Shown here piece after piece: positions 27,193 to 35,925 of a stretch of DNA of 64,000 bases. The stretch's first letter is position 1. Each line of letters opens with the position of its first letter. The stretch comes from Pseudomonas mandelii (GTDB lineage Bacteria > Pseudomonadota > Gammaproteobacteria > Pseudomonadales > Pseudomonadaceae), in NCBI RefSeq assembly GCF_900106065.1, contig NZ_LT629796.1, positions 6,734,501 to 6,798,500 on the forward strand. The letters are read 5' to 3'. The notes under the pieces are model-generated. The model did not search any database and was not told where the DNA came from. It worked only from the letters and a program-made list of their open reading frames with translations. The position numbers and the translations under genes are program-made.

Positions 27193-28584
27193 ATGACTGC
27201 AACGATTCAACTCATTTCACCGGTCGATGGCCGGGTCTATGCCGAACGTCGCTGCGCCGATGCTGCGCAGATCGAGCAGGCGCTGGCGGCTGCCGCAGCG
27301 GCCCAGGCGCAATGGAAGCACCGACCGCTGAACGAGCGCGCCGACTTTTGCGGTGCCGCCGTTGACGCGATGCTGGCCATGAAGGACGAAATCGTCCCGG
27401 AACTGGCCTGGCAAATGGGCCGCCCCGTGCGCTTTGGCGCGGGCGAACTGCGCGGTTTCGAAGAGCGCGCCCGGCATATGATCGCCATTGCACCCGAAGC
27501 GTTGGCAGCCATTGAACCCACGCCTGTCACCGGTTTCCGCCGCTGTATCAAGCGCGAGCCGATGGGTACGGTGCTGGTCGTCGCCCCTTGGAACTACCCC
27601 TATCTGACGGCAGTGAATACGATTATTCCGGCACTGATGGCCGGCAACAGCGTCATCCTCAAACACGCCTCACAAACGCTGCTGGTGGGCGAACGGTTCG
27701 CCGAAGCGTTTCGCCGCGCCAATCTGCCCGAAGGCCTGTTCCATAACCTGCTGCTCAATCATGACCAGACCGCCGCAATCATTGCCTCTGGCCGCGTGCA
27801 GCAGGTGAACTTCACCGGCTCGGTCGGCGGTGGCAAAACGATGGAAAGCGCAGCGTCAGGCCACTTCCTCGGCCTGGGCCTGGAACTCGGCGGCAAGGAC
27901 CCGGCCTACGTCCGCGCAGACGCCAACCTCGACCACGCGGTGGAAAACCTGGTGGACGGCAGCTTCTTCAACTCCGGGCAAAGCTGCTGTGCCGTCGAGC
28001 GCATTTATGTCGATGAAAAAATCTACCCGGCGTTTGTCGAGCGATTCGTCGCGCTGACGAATCAATACGTACTGGGCAATCCATTGGACGAAGCCACCAC
28101 ACTCGGTCCGCTGGTCAATCCGGGCGCGGCTGAATTTGTGCGCGGGCAAATCGCCGATGCGCTGGCCAAGGGCGCAACAGCGCTGATCGATCCGAAGGCC
28201 TTTCCCCTCGACGCACCCGGCAGCGCCTACCTCGCGCCCCAGGTGCTGGTCGATGTCAGCCATCACATGTCGGTGATGCGCGAAGAAAGTTTTGGTCCAG
28301 TGGTCGGCATCATGCCGGTGACCAGCAATGACCAGGCCATTGCCTTGATGAACGACAGCGAGTTCGGGCTCAGCGCTTCCGTCTGGACTCAGGACCTCGC
28401 CGCCGCCGAACGCTTGGGCAACGCGATCGACACCGGCACCGTGTTCATGAACCGCTGCGATTACCTGGACCCGGCCCTGGCCTGGACCGGTGTCAAGAAC
28501 AGCGGTCGCGGCGTGACGCTATCGCGCCTGGGCTACGAGCATCTGACCCGAGCAAAATCCTTCCATTTGCGCCATGAGATCTGA
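27193..28584 (+). CDS. NAD(P)-dependent aldehyde dehydrogenase
   Basis: A 463-residue aldehyde dehydrogenase. Visible: PWNYPYLTAVNTIIPAL, general base Glu in LELGGKDPAYV, catalytic Cys265 in NSGQSCCAVER, and EESFGPVVGIMPV. It lies 10 bases after the ligase gene and would oxidise a (gamma-glutamyl) aldehyde to the acid. It is slightly shorter than typical ALDHs (about 480-500) at the N-terminus. Substrate is inferred from context only. Confidence 0.93.
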   Translation: MTATIQLISPVDGRVYAERRCADAAQIEQALAAAAAAQAQWKHRPLNERADFCGAAVDAMLAMKDEIVPELAWQMGRPVRFGAGELRGFEERARHMIAIAPEALAAIEPTPVTGFRRCIKREPMGTVLVVAPWNYPYLTAVNTIIPALMAGNSVILKHASQTLLVGERFAEAFRRANLPEGLFHNLLLNHDQTAAIIASGRVQQVNFTGSVGGGKTMESAASGHFLGLGLELGGKDPAYVRADANLDHAVENLVDGSFFNSGQSCCAVERIYVDEKIYPAFVERFVALTNQYVLGNPLDEATTLGPLVNPGAAEFVRGQIADALAKGATALIDPKAFPLDAPGSAYLAPQVLVDVSHHMSVMREESFGPVVGIMPVTSNDQAIALMNDSEFGLSASVWTQDLAAAERLGNAIDTGTVFMNRCDYLDPALAWTGVKNSGRGVTLSRLGYEHLTRAKSFHLRHEI

Positions 28585-28587
28585 GCC

Positions 28588-29748
28588 ATGAGCCTGACCG
28601 GAAACTGGAACTACCCCACGAGCATCCGCTTCGGTGTCGGTCGCATCGGCGAACTGGCCGAGGTCTGTCGCAGCCAGGGTATCCAGCGACCGTTGCTGGT
28701 CACCGACAGCGGCCTGGGGCGCGCGCCGATCACCACGGCGGCTTTGGATTCCTTGCGTGCCGCCGGCCTCGGCGTCGCGCTGTTTTGCGACCTCAAGCCC
28801 AATCCTGTCGAAGCCAACCTCGCAGGCGGACTCGATGCCTGGCGCGCCGGCAAACACGATGGCGTGGTGGCTTTTGGCGGCGGCAGCGGCCTGGACATGG
28901 GCAAGCTCATCGCTTTCATGAGCGGCCAGACCCGGCCGGTCTGGGATTTCGAAGACATCGGCGACTACTGGACACGCGCCAACGAGAGCCAAATCGCTCC
29001 GGTTATCGCGGTGCCGACGACGGCGGGCACCGGTTCGGAAGTAGGCCGCGCAGCGGTGATTATCGATGAACGCACCCACACCAAACGCATCATCTTCCAC
29101 CCGAAAATGATGCCGCGCGTGGTCATCAGCGACCCGGCCCTGACCGTCGGCATGCCGGCCAAAGTCACCGCCGGCACCGGCATGGACGCCTTGGCGCACT
29201 GCCTGGAAGCCTACTGCGCGCCTGGTTTTCACCCACTGGCCGATGGCATCGCAGTGGAAGGCATCCGCTTGGTGGCCAACGCGCTGGTGCGGGCAGTCCA
29301 CACCCCGTCCGATCTCGATGCGCGCGCGCAAATGCTCGCCGCCGCCGCGATGGGCGCCACCGCATTCCAGAAAGGCCTGGGCGGCATGCACGCCCTCTCG
29401 CATCCGGTCGGCGCGCTGTACGACACCCATCACGGCATGACCAACGCCACCTTCATGCCCTACGTACTGCAATTCAATCGCCCCGCCATCGAAGAACGCA
29501 TCACGCGCCTGGCGGCTTATCTGCGTCTGCCCTCGCCCGGCTTCGACAGCTTTCTGGCCTTCATCCTCAAACTGCGCAAAGACATCGGCGTGCCGCACAC
29601 GCTGGTCGAGTTGGGCGTGGATGACCAACAGGCCGACCTGATCGCGGACATGGCCATTGTCGACCCCTCTGCTGGCGGCAACCCGCTGCCATTGACCCGG
29701 GCTGGCGCGGCAAGCATTTTCGACGCGGCTTATCACGGCCGTATCTAG
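28588..29748 (+). CDS. Iron-containing alcohol dehydrogenase
   Basis: A 386-residue group III alcohol dehydrogenase. NAD-binding GGGSGLDMGK, the metal-binding region GMDALAHCLEAYCAPG and GGMHALSHPVGALYDTHHG with the ligand histidines are intact. Three bases separate it from the aldehyde dehydrogenase, giving an alcohol to aldehyde to acid route. The likely substrate is the alcohol end of a gamma-glutamylated amino alcohol or a free alcohol (inference). Confidence 0.93.
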   Translation: MSLTGNWNYPTSIRFGVGRIGELAEVCRSQGIQRPLLVTDSGLGRAPITTAALDSLRAAGLGVALFCDLKPNPVEANLAGGLDAWRAGKHDGVVAFGGGSGLDMGKLIAFMSGQTRPVWDFEDIGDYWTRANESQIAPVIAVPTTAGTGSEVGRAAVIIDERTHTKRIIFHPKMMPRVVISDPALTVGMPAKVTAGTGMDALAHCLEAYCAPGFHPLADGIAVEGIRLVANALVRAVHTPSDLDARAQMLAAAAMGATAFQKGLGGMHALSHPVGALYDTHHGMTNATFMPYVLQFNRPAIEERITRLAAYLRLPSPGFDSFLAFILKLRKDIGVPHTLVELGVDDQQADLIADMAIVDPSAGGNPLPLTRAGAASIFDAAYHGRI

Positions 29749-29880
29749 AGCAGTTGTCTGTCCAGACATGGGCATGGACAGGGTGTACCGGTTGGAAAAG
29801 GAGCAGTACGACAAGGGGTTGAAAGCCAGCCCATCCGGGACACGGATGGATGCGTATCAAAACCTGAAGGGGCACACAAC

Positions 29881-31446
29881 ATGAAGCCAGCAAGCCAAGC
29901 CGGCACCAACGCGTCGCACGACGATGACGTCAAGGTGCTGCACAGCATGGGCTATGCCCAGCAACTCTCGCGACGAATGGGCGTTTTCTCCAACTTTGCC
30001 ATTTCCTTTTCGATCATCTGCATCCTCTCGGGTGGCATCAACTCACTCGCCCAGGGCACCTCGGGCGCGGGTGGTGCGTCCATCGGCATCGGCTGGCCGG
30101 TCGGTTGCCTGATCTCCGGGGTCTTCGCCATGGCCATGGCGCAGATCTCATCAGCCTACCCAACCGCTGGCGGCCTCTATCACTGGGGCTCGATTCTCGG
30201 GAACCGCTTTACCGGGTGGCTGACGGCCTGGTTCAACTTGTTGGGGCTGGTGACCGTGCTCGGCGCGATCAACGTCGGCACTTACTACTTCTTTTTTGGT
30301 GCTTTCGGACCCGCATTGGGGATGGAAGACACCATCACGACACGGATGATTTTCCTGGCGATCCTCACGGGGTTGCAGGCCTTGTTTAACCACCTGGGGA
30401 TTGGCCTGACCGCGAAGCTCACCGATTTCTCGGGCTATCTGATCTTCGCCACTGCACTGGCGCTGACCATCGTCTGCCTGATCTCGGCGCCCAGTTATGA
30501 GTTTGCCCGGTTATGGACCTTCAGCAACTACTCCGGCGAAGCAGGCGGCAACGTCTGGCCGCAGGTCTCGAACGGCTGGATCTTCATGCTCGGCCTGCTC
30601 TTGCCGATCTACACCATCACCGGTTATGACGCCTCCGCGCACACCTCCGAAGAAACCCGCAATGCCGCCCTGTCCGTGCCACGGGGCATGGTCATGTCGG
30701 TGGTCTGGTCGATGCTGTTCGGCTGGGTGATGCTCAGCTCGTTCGTGCTGATGCTGCCTAGCATGGACGAAGCGGCGAAGCATGGCTGGACCGTGTTTTT
30801 CTGGGCGATGGACACGCAAGTGAACCCGACGGTAAAAACGGCGCTGTACGTGGCCATTTTCATCTCGCAATTCCTCTGCGGACTGGCGACCGTGACCTCG
30901 GTCTCGCGCATGATCTTCGCCTTCTCCCGCGACGGAGGCCTGCCCTTCTCCAGAGCATTGTCATCGGTCTCGCCAACCCTGCGCAGCCCGGTGGCGGCAA
31001 TCTGGACCGGCGCCACCCTCGCGGTGTTGTTCGTCTGGGGCTCTTCGGTGATCTCGATCGGTGAAACACCGGTCTACACCATCGTCGTGTCCTGCACGGT
31101 GATCTTCCTGTTCTTCTCCTTCATCATCCCTATCGTGCTCGGCCTGTTCACCTACGGGACCTCGAGGTGGCCAACCATGGGACCGTGGAACATGGGACGC
31201 TTCTGGTTCACCGTGTTCGCCCTCCTCTCGATCCTGTCGATGGTGATCATCTTCGTCATCGGCATCCAGCCACCGAACGATTGGGCGCTGTACATCACCA
31301 TCGGCTTTCTGGTGCTGACGGCGATTGTCTGGTTCGGTTTTGAAGCCCGCCGCTTCCAGGGGCCGCCGGTGGGCGACGTGATCATCAGGCGTCAGGCCGA
31401 AATCGCTGCGGCGGAAGAGGCGCTGAACAAACGTTTCGGAGACTGA
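29881..31446 (+). CDS. APC-family amino acid/amine permease
   Basis: A 521-residue inner-membrane transporter with about 12 hydrophobic segments. The first helix region (NFAISFSIICILSGGINSLA) and GWPVGCLISGVFAMAMAQIS are typical of the amino acid/choline (BAT1-like, GABA permease-type) branch; ITGYDASAHTSEETRNA is the conserved TM6-7 loop. It ends the ligase/ALDH/ADH operon after a 132-base gap and probably brings in the amine. A strong terminator follows. Confidence 0.93.
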   Translation: MKPASQAGTNASHDDDVKVLHSMGYAQQLSRRMGVFSNFAISFSIICILSGGINSLAQGTSGAGGASIGIGWPVGCLISGVFAMAMAQISSAYPTAGGLYHWGSILGNRFTGWLTAWFNLLGLVTVLGAINVGTYYFFFGAFGPALGMEDTITTRMIFLAILTGLQALFNHLGIGLTAKLTDFSGYLIFATALALTIVCLISAPSYEFARLWTFSNYSGEAGGNVWPQVSNGWIFMLGLLLPIYTITGYDASAHTSEETRNAALSVPRGMVMSVVWSMLFGWVMLSSFVLMLPSMDEAAKHGWTVFFWAMDTQVNPTVKTALYVAIFISQFLCGLATVTSVSRMIFAFSRDGGLPFSRALSSVSPTLRSPVAAIWTGATLAVLFVWGSSVISIGETPVYTIVVSCTVIFLFFSFIIPIVLGLFTYGTSRWPTMGPWNMGRFWFTVFALLSILSMVIIFVIGIQPPNDWALYITIGFLVLTAIVWFGFEARRFQGPPVGDVIIRRQAEIAAAEEALNKRFGD

Positions 31447-31459
31447 TACCACCACCATA

Positions 31460-31486
31460 AAAACGGGACGCCAAGCGTCCCGTTTT
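31460..31486 (+). terminator. Terminator of amine-use operon
   Basis: AAAACGGGACGC and GCGTCCCGTTTT form a 12-base perfect stem with a CAA loop. An almost identical hairpin with the same flanking bases lies at 45979-46008. Confidence 0.88.
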
Positions 31487-31530
31487 ATGAAAACAGATAG
31501 ATCAGGAGTTGTTTAATAAACTGACATTCA

Positions 31531-31580
31531 CTTCCTACAGGCACTGATAGCTTCGACAACGCCCACAAAGCCACTACCGC
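31531..31580. repeat. Degenerate intergenic repeat, copy 1
   Basis: The core CTTCCTACAGGC, followed by a similar run through AGCTTCGA and AAGCCACT, recurs at 46880-46930 with several differences. Both copies are intergenic. The nature of the element is not recognised. Confidence 0.55.
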
Positions 31581-31638
31581 CTGAGCCTGTTCCCCGGCAG
31601 CAATCCCGAGGTGTGTTGGCGCTGTGCGGGTACCGTCG

Positions 31639-31740
31639 TCGATTACAGCAGAGGAGTTTTACGCTGCGTTGGGTTATCAGAACATCCGCGACGAGTTCCA
31701 TGGGGCTGAGCACACCATCGTTATGGAAAAGCGGCTTGAG
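31639..31740 (+). pseudogene. C-terminal remnant of GNAT acetyltransferase
   Basis: The open stretch reads ITAEEFYAALGYQNIRDEFH followed by GAEHTIVMEKRL, which is the end of a GNAT protein (…FY…LGY…R…). No N-terminal part, acetyl-CoA loop or ribosome site precedes it, so it is a gene end left after a deletion. Only about 34 codons remain. Confidence 0.45.
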
Positions 31741-31757
31741 GCTACCCCCCTAGTCGC

Positions 31758-32870
31758 TCAGTTTGCGGGCACGGTGATCACAGGCGTTTGTGGCGCCACG
31801 CCCGTTTCGGCCAGCGAAAACAGTACAAGAATAAACAAGAACTCCGATTTGGATTTCATGTCACGGTCATCGATCCAGAACCAATAGTCGCGATAGCGAA
31901 CGGCTGCATAGGCATCGATTGGCCGCTCCCTGCTTGAGTGAATGCGCACTAATGGTTCGTCCCATGGGCTTGGATGCTCAGGCGCGGCAGGCGCCGGGTT
32001 TGCACGTCCTTCTTGCACATGGGCAGGTGGAACCTCGATGGTAGCGGCCAGCTCCACGAAGATTTCCGACATGGAACGAGTGAGTAGCACGACCTCGGTA
32101 TCATCCTGCTGCACCATGCCGAACTTTAGATTCAGCTCGCTGGCATCGGGGCTCAAGTGAAGGAGTTCGCGCACCTTTCGGCGATCGTTCTCGATGTCGT
32201 CGGAGACGTCCCGCGAGATCAGGACGAGCATGCTTTCATCGTTGCTTCGTTGATTGATGCGCATCCCTAGCGACTCAGAGCGCTGGATCCGTCTGAAGGC
32301 CTCCAGTAACTCGTAGAAACGCGGATCTGCTGCTCGAAAACGCGAGGGGGATGTGGATCGGTTATAGACACCATTAACGGCGCTGGTGGTCAATTGCAGG
32401 ACGCGATCAATAGGATAGCCGGCCTGAATCAGGGAAAACACGGCAGCCGGCGATAGGGGCTGCAGTAAATAGCGAGAGAATCTCTCCCCGGAAAGCGGGG
32501 TGTAGCTGATCGTCGGACGATCCGTGTACACCCCGGATGCCCCTATGGCCTGGCTGTTTCCATCGCTGGGAAGTCCAGAATACCAACTCGCTGCGAGGCT
32601 GACCTGGCTCTGCATCGCACTGGAGGCGATGACCGAGGAAACCTCGAGGAACACGGGCGCATCTGCGTAGCGTAATTTGACGATATTGAGCAGTGTCTGT
32701 TCTTTCCAGGTCGAGGCAATAACTGCACTGTAATCTGTACGGTCACGTTGAATCGAGTTCGGTCCCATCGTTGTGCACCCGGTCACGCAGCAGGCAACGA
32801 AGAAGAGCGCTACTTGACGAGTACGGCCCGGCAATAGCCTGGTCTTCGCCGTTGAAAGATCGTGATCCAT
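31758..32870 (-). CDS. Large putative lipoprotein, unknown function
   Basis: A 370-residue protein. Residues 15-35 (RTRQVALFFVACCVTGCTTM) give a lipoprotein signal with lipobox VTGC after a short basic lead. The rest is mixed alpha/beta, with NIVKLRYADAPVFLEVSSVI and a conserved-looking VRYRDYWFWIDDRDMKSKSE near the end. The C-terminal LFILVLFSLAETG is hydrophobic. I do not recognise a named domain, though this layout recurs in proteobacterial outer-membrane proteins. It is followed on the same strand upstream by a DUF2252 gene 85 bases away. Confidence 0.75.
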   Translation of the reverse strand: MDHDLSTAKTRLLPGRTRQVALFFVACCVTGCTTMGPNSIQRDRTDYSAVIASTWKEQTLLNIVKLRYADAPVFLEVSSVIASSAMQSQVSLAASWYSGLPSDGNSQAIGASGVYTDRPTISYTPLSGERFSRYLLQPLSPAAVFSLIQAGYPIDRVLQLTTSAVNGVYNRSTSPSRFRAADPRFYELLEAFRRIQRSESLGMRINQRSNDESMLVLISRDVSDDIENDRRKVRELLHLSPDASELNLKFGMVQQDDTEVVLLTRSMSEIFVELAATIEVPPAHVQEGRANPAPAAPEHPSPWDEPLVRIHSSRERPIDAYAAVRYRDYWFWIDDRDMKSKSEFLFILVLFSLAETGVAPQTPVITVPAN

Positions 32871-32954
32871 GACCTTGCCTCACAACGTATTGTTCTGTTG
32901 CACTGGGCAATCGGGTTCAGCACGCGAGGTAATGATCTGCGCACTGGATCGGTT

Positions 32955-34376
32955 TCATAAGTCTTCTTCTCTCAACACTTTGATGCGCCCCGATTTTTCA
33001 GCGGCCACCAACGAGGCATGGTCTTTCGCGTTTTGCTTGGCGTAGCTCTGGGCAAATTCGCCAATAGCCAGATCGAAGGTGTCCGACTTGCCCAAATAGC
33101 CGCTGATGAGCGCAGCATCCCCGGATTTGGCGTGGGCACGGGCCAGTGTGAGACCGCACAACTCGGCATACAGCTTCATCTGATCGACCGTCGCGCCTTC
33201 GACAGGGGCCGCCATTTTCATGTCTCGCAACTGCCGTACGAAGAAATGCCGGCCATTTTCCCCCTGTGTCCAGCCCAGGAAAATATCGCTGGAGGCCTGC
33301 ATCAGGCGTTGCCCGGTGACCACGCGCTCACCTTGATTCTCAAAGTCACTCTTGCCCGCAAAAGGAGCCAACACCGAAGGACAGGCTTCCTTGAATTGAA
33401 GGAGCAACGGGTGATTTTCAGCAGAAAAGAACAGGCCGACAAAACAATAGGTGCCGACGCTTCCGATCCCGACAGCCTTGACGACAAAGTCTTCGAGACG
33501 GTAACGATCGAACAGCACACGCCGTTCAAGCGGTAGCGATAATCGATAGTCTTGCAGCGCCACCTGCACACGTTGTGCAAAGTCCTTTTCATAGATATGA
33601 AACAGTATCGGTGGCTGATCGAGCAGGCGTCGACGTCCCGCTACTACGCTGCTGATTGTCGGATAAAGGTATTCGCCGATGCGTGCTTTGGCCTTGGCAA
33701 TCAGCTGAACTCGGTTCTTTTTGATTTTGGCGTTGGGGGCCATGTCGATGATCGTTTGAGCGTCCAGGCGGTCATACCAGACGTCCAGCGGGCTCATCTT
33801 CGACAGTTTGCGCAGGCGCTCGCGGTAAGCACGAACACACTGGACCGCTATCGCCTGGGCGTCTTTGTCGCTGAGCCGGTTGTCACGGGCAGCCACGACG
33901 AAACTGATTGCGAGGCGTTTTACATCCCATTCCCAAGGGGCTGGAAGCGTTTCGTCGAAATCGTTAATGTCAAAAATCAGGTTGCGTTCAGGAGTGGCAA
34001 AAAGTCCGAAGTTCAAAAGATGACAATCCCCGCAGGCTTGGACTTGAATGCCTGTGTTCGGCGTATTAGCCAAGTCATGAGCCATCACCCCGGCAGAGCC
34101 ACGCAAAAAGGTAAACGGGCTGCGTAACATGCGCCCGTAGCGAACCGGAATCAGATTGGGCAGGCGATATCGGTTAGACGCTTCCAGGATTTCAATAGGG
34201 TCGCGGTGTTTACGCTTCGGCTTCCAAACGGCGTGAAGTGCGTGCGGCACGCTCTCGGATAAACGCTCACCTGCTTCCAGTCGTTCCTTGCGCGAGCGAA
34301 AAATCGGTTCATCGTTCTCCATGCCTTTTGCGTCCTTCAACGTACCTTTGATAGGACTCTGCTTGTTGCGAGACAT
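32955..34376 (-). CDS. DUF2252 family protein
   Basis: A 473-residue DUF2252 protein. Typical segments: RYGRMLRSPFTFLRGSAGVM, GDCHLLNFGLFATPERNLIF and DINDFDETLPAPWEWDVKRL. The HLxNFG and D-x-ND-FDE motifs resemble the catalytic and metal loops of kinase-like (aminoglycoside phosphotransferase) folds, so a phosphotransfer role is possible but unproven. The ATG at 34376 has AAAGGAG five bases upstream. Full length for the family. The downstream lipoprotein may be co-transcribed. Confidence 0.92.
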   Translation of the reverse strand: MSRNKQSPIKGTLKDAKGMENDEPIFRSRKERLEAGERLSESVPHALHAVWKPKRKHRDPIEILEASNRYRLPNLIPVRYGRMLRSPFTFLRGSAGVMAHDLANTPNTGIQVQACGDCHLLNFGLFATPERNLIFDINDFDETLPAPWEWDVKRLAISFVVAARDNRLSDKDAQAIAVQCVRAYRERLRKLSKMSPLDVWYDRLDAQTIIDMAPNAKIKKNRVQLIAKAKARIGEYLYPTISSVVAGRRRLLDQPPILFHIYEKDFAQRVQVALQDYRLSLPLERRVLFDRYRLEDFVVKAVGIGSVGTYCFVGLFFSAENHPLLLQFKEACPSVLAPFAGKSDFENQGERVVTGQRLMQASSDIFLGWTQGENGRHFFVRQLRDMKMAAPVEGATVDQMKLYAELCGLTLARAHAKSGDAALISGYLGKSDTFDLAIGEFAQSYAKQNAKDHASLVAAEKSGRIKVLREEDL

Positions 34377-34560
34377 GTCCGCTCCTTTGTTCTCTGGGGC
34401 ACCATTGAGTCAACCACGGTTGTAATGAGCCATATCAGGGCAAGGCCGTAGCCATTGTTCATCAAAACGCTAACACCAGATGGCATTGGCATTTCTGACA
34501 AAAATCAATGCAGCGACGGGAAAAGCGTTCAGTGATGGGATGCCTTCAAGCAGATGTGCC

Positions 34561-34583
34561 AACGCCCGGATCTACCGGGCGTT
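34561..34583. terminator. Hairpin between DUF2252 and MFS genes
   Basis: AACGCCCGG-ATCTA-CCGGGCGTT is a perfect 9-base stem; the same hairpin with related flanks recurs at 39365-39391. It lies just past the end of a minus-strand MFS gene. No T run follows closely, so termination is only likely. Confidence 0.55.
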
Positions 34584-34591
34584 CGATGGAA

Positions 34592-34611
34592 AAATAAATC
34601 CGTCCCCTTTT
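34592..34611. repeat. AAAAGGGGACGGATTTATTT repeat, single copy
   Basis: On the minus strand this 20-base segment is identical to the left arm of the inverted repeat at 53728-53795. The same phrase is frequent between Pseudomonas genes as I recall it, often near REP-type transposases. Confidence 0.6.
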
Positions 34612-34660
34612 TTTGCCTTTTTTTTCCTCTCACACTTCCCCCCACGCAACAGCGGCATTG

Positions 34661-35854
34661 TCATCGTAATGGGGGCAGATCCGATCGTGATACGAACAGT
34701 GCAAGCACGGCAGCCACCAGAAGAAATAGTCCACTCGCGATGAACGTAGCCTGGTAGCCAGCTCCGTCATAAAGCAGCCCACCCAGCGTCGCGCCGAGTG
34801 TGATAGCCAACTGAATAACCGCCACCATCAAACCGCCTCCGGTTTCGGCATCACGGGGAAGCGTGCGTGATAGCCATGTGAACCAGCCCACAGGCGCGCA
34901 CGTAGCAATCAGGCCCCACACACCCAGCAAAACGGCTGTCGCCCACATCGAGTTGCCGAAGACGAGTAGAGCCACAGCAATCCCCGACATCAGCAGTGGA
35001 ATGATCATCAGCACTCGATTAAGGCTTCTGTTCAACACCGGGCCGATCACCATGGTGCCCACCAATCCGGCCATTCCGATAATCAGCAATAGCAGTGACA
35101 GTCCAGACACATCAACGCGGGTCACCGACTCTAGAAACGGACGCAGATAGGTGAATAACGCGAACTGCCCCATAAACAAAAATGCCACTGCGGCCATGCC
35201 CAGCGAGACGTTGGCGCTACCTAACAGCCGAAACACATCAAGTGCAGATCCAGACTCAATTTGCCCAGGCATTTTCGGCAGCGTGAATGCTTGCCAACAG
35301 AGCGCCAGAGCGGCAAGCGGAACCACGCAGAAGAATGCACCTCGCCAGCCGATCAGCCCGCCCATGAAACTGCCAATGGGGGCTGCGACTGCAGTGGCGA
35401 GTGCGGTACCGCCCTGAATCAAAGCGATGGCTTTAGGCACAAAACTTTCGGGAGCAATCCGTATCATGACGGCGGTCGACATTGACCAACTGCCACCAAT
35501 GGCGATCCCCAAAATGGCTCGACCCACCATCAGTGTCGAGTAGTTCGGGGCAAAAGCGACGAGCGTGCCAGAGGCAATCATCAAGGCCGTCAGGAAAAGC
35601 AAAACGGGTCTTCGGTCGAGCCGGCGAATGACTGAAGAGATGAAAAGGCTGGTGACAACCGCGAAGAGGCCGGAAATTGAAATCGCTTGTCCGGCCTGCC
35701 CCTCTGTCAGCGCGAGATCCGTCGCAATCGGTGTGAGCAAGCTCACCGGCAGAAACTCCGATGTCACCAACGCAAAGGCGCACAGCGACATCGCCAGGAC
35801 GGCGCCCCATACCTGTCGGCTCGCGGCTTGAATAGGTAAGGCAGTGCTGCTCAT
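34661..35854 (-). CDS. MFS transporter, DHA1 family (NepI/SotB-like)
   Basis: A 397-residue 12-segment transporter. Segments LVTSEFLPVSLLTPIATDL and the motif A-like VIRRLDRRPVLL place it with sugar or nucleoside efflux proteins of the SotB/NepI/YdhP branch. The start at 35854 (MSSTALPIQ) has GAAGGA five bases upstream. It lies 71 bases downstream of a secreted hydrolase gene on the same strand, with a divergent LysR gene beyond, so it may export or import the hydrolase's product. Confidence 0.88.
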   Translation of the reverse strand: MSSTALPIQAASRQVWGAVLAMSLCAFALVTSEFLPVSLLTPIATDLALTEGQAGQAISISGLFAVVTSLFISSVIRRLDRRPVLLFLTALMIASGTLVAFAPNYSTLMVGRAILGIAIGGSWSMSTAVMIRIAPESFVPKAIALIQGGTALATAVAAPIGSFMGGLIGWRGAFFCVVPLAALALCWQAFTLPKMPGQIESGSALDVFRLLGSANVSLGMAAVAFLFMGQFALFTYLRPFLESVTRVDVSGLSLLLLIIGMAGLVGTMVIGPVLNRSLNRVLMIIPLLMSGIAVALLVFGNSMWATAVLLGVWGLIATCAPVGWFTWLSRTLPRDAETGGGLMVAVIQLAITLGATLGGLLYDGAGYQATFIASGLFLLVAAVLALFVSRSDLPPLR

Positions 35855-35925
35855 CTGATTTCCTTCAATACGTAAAGCGCCAATGCCTGTTGAGAGCGCA
35901 TGGCCTGATAGCCCAACGATCAGTG

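Noticed and set aside
25788..27194. 468-codon minus-strand frame opposite the glutamine-synthetase-like gene
   Set aside because: Antisense frame of a high-GC gene, with no start site or domain.
28519..29814. 431-codon minus-strand frame opposite the Fe-alcohol dehydrogenase
   Set aside because: Antisense frame; the plus-strand gene has all expected motifs.
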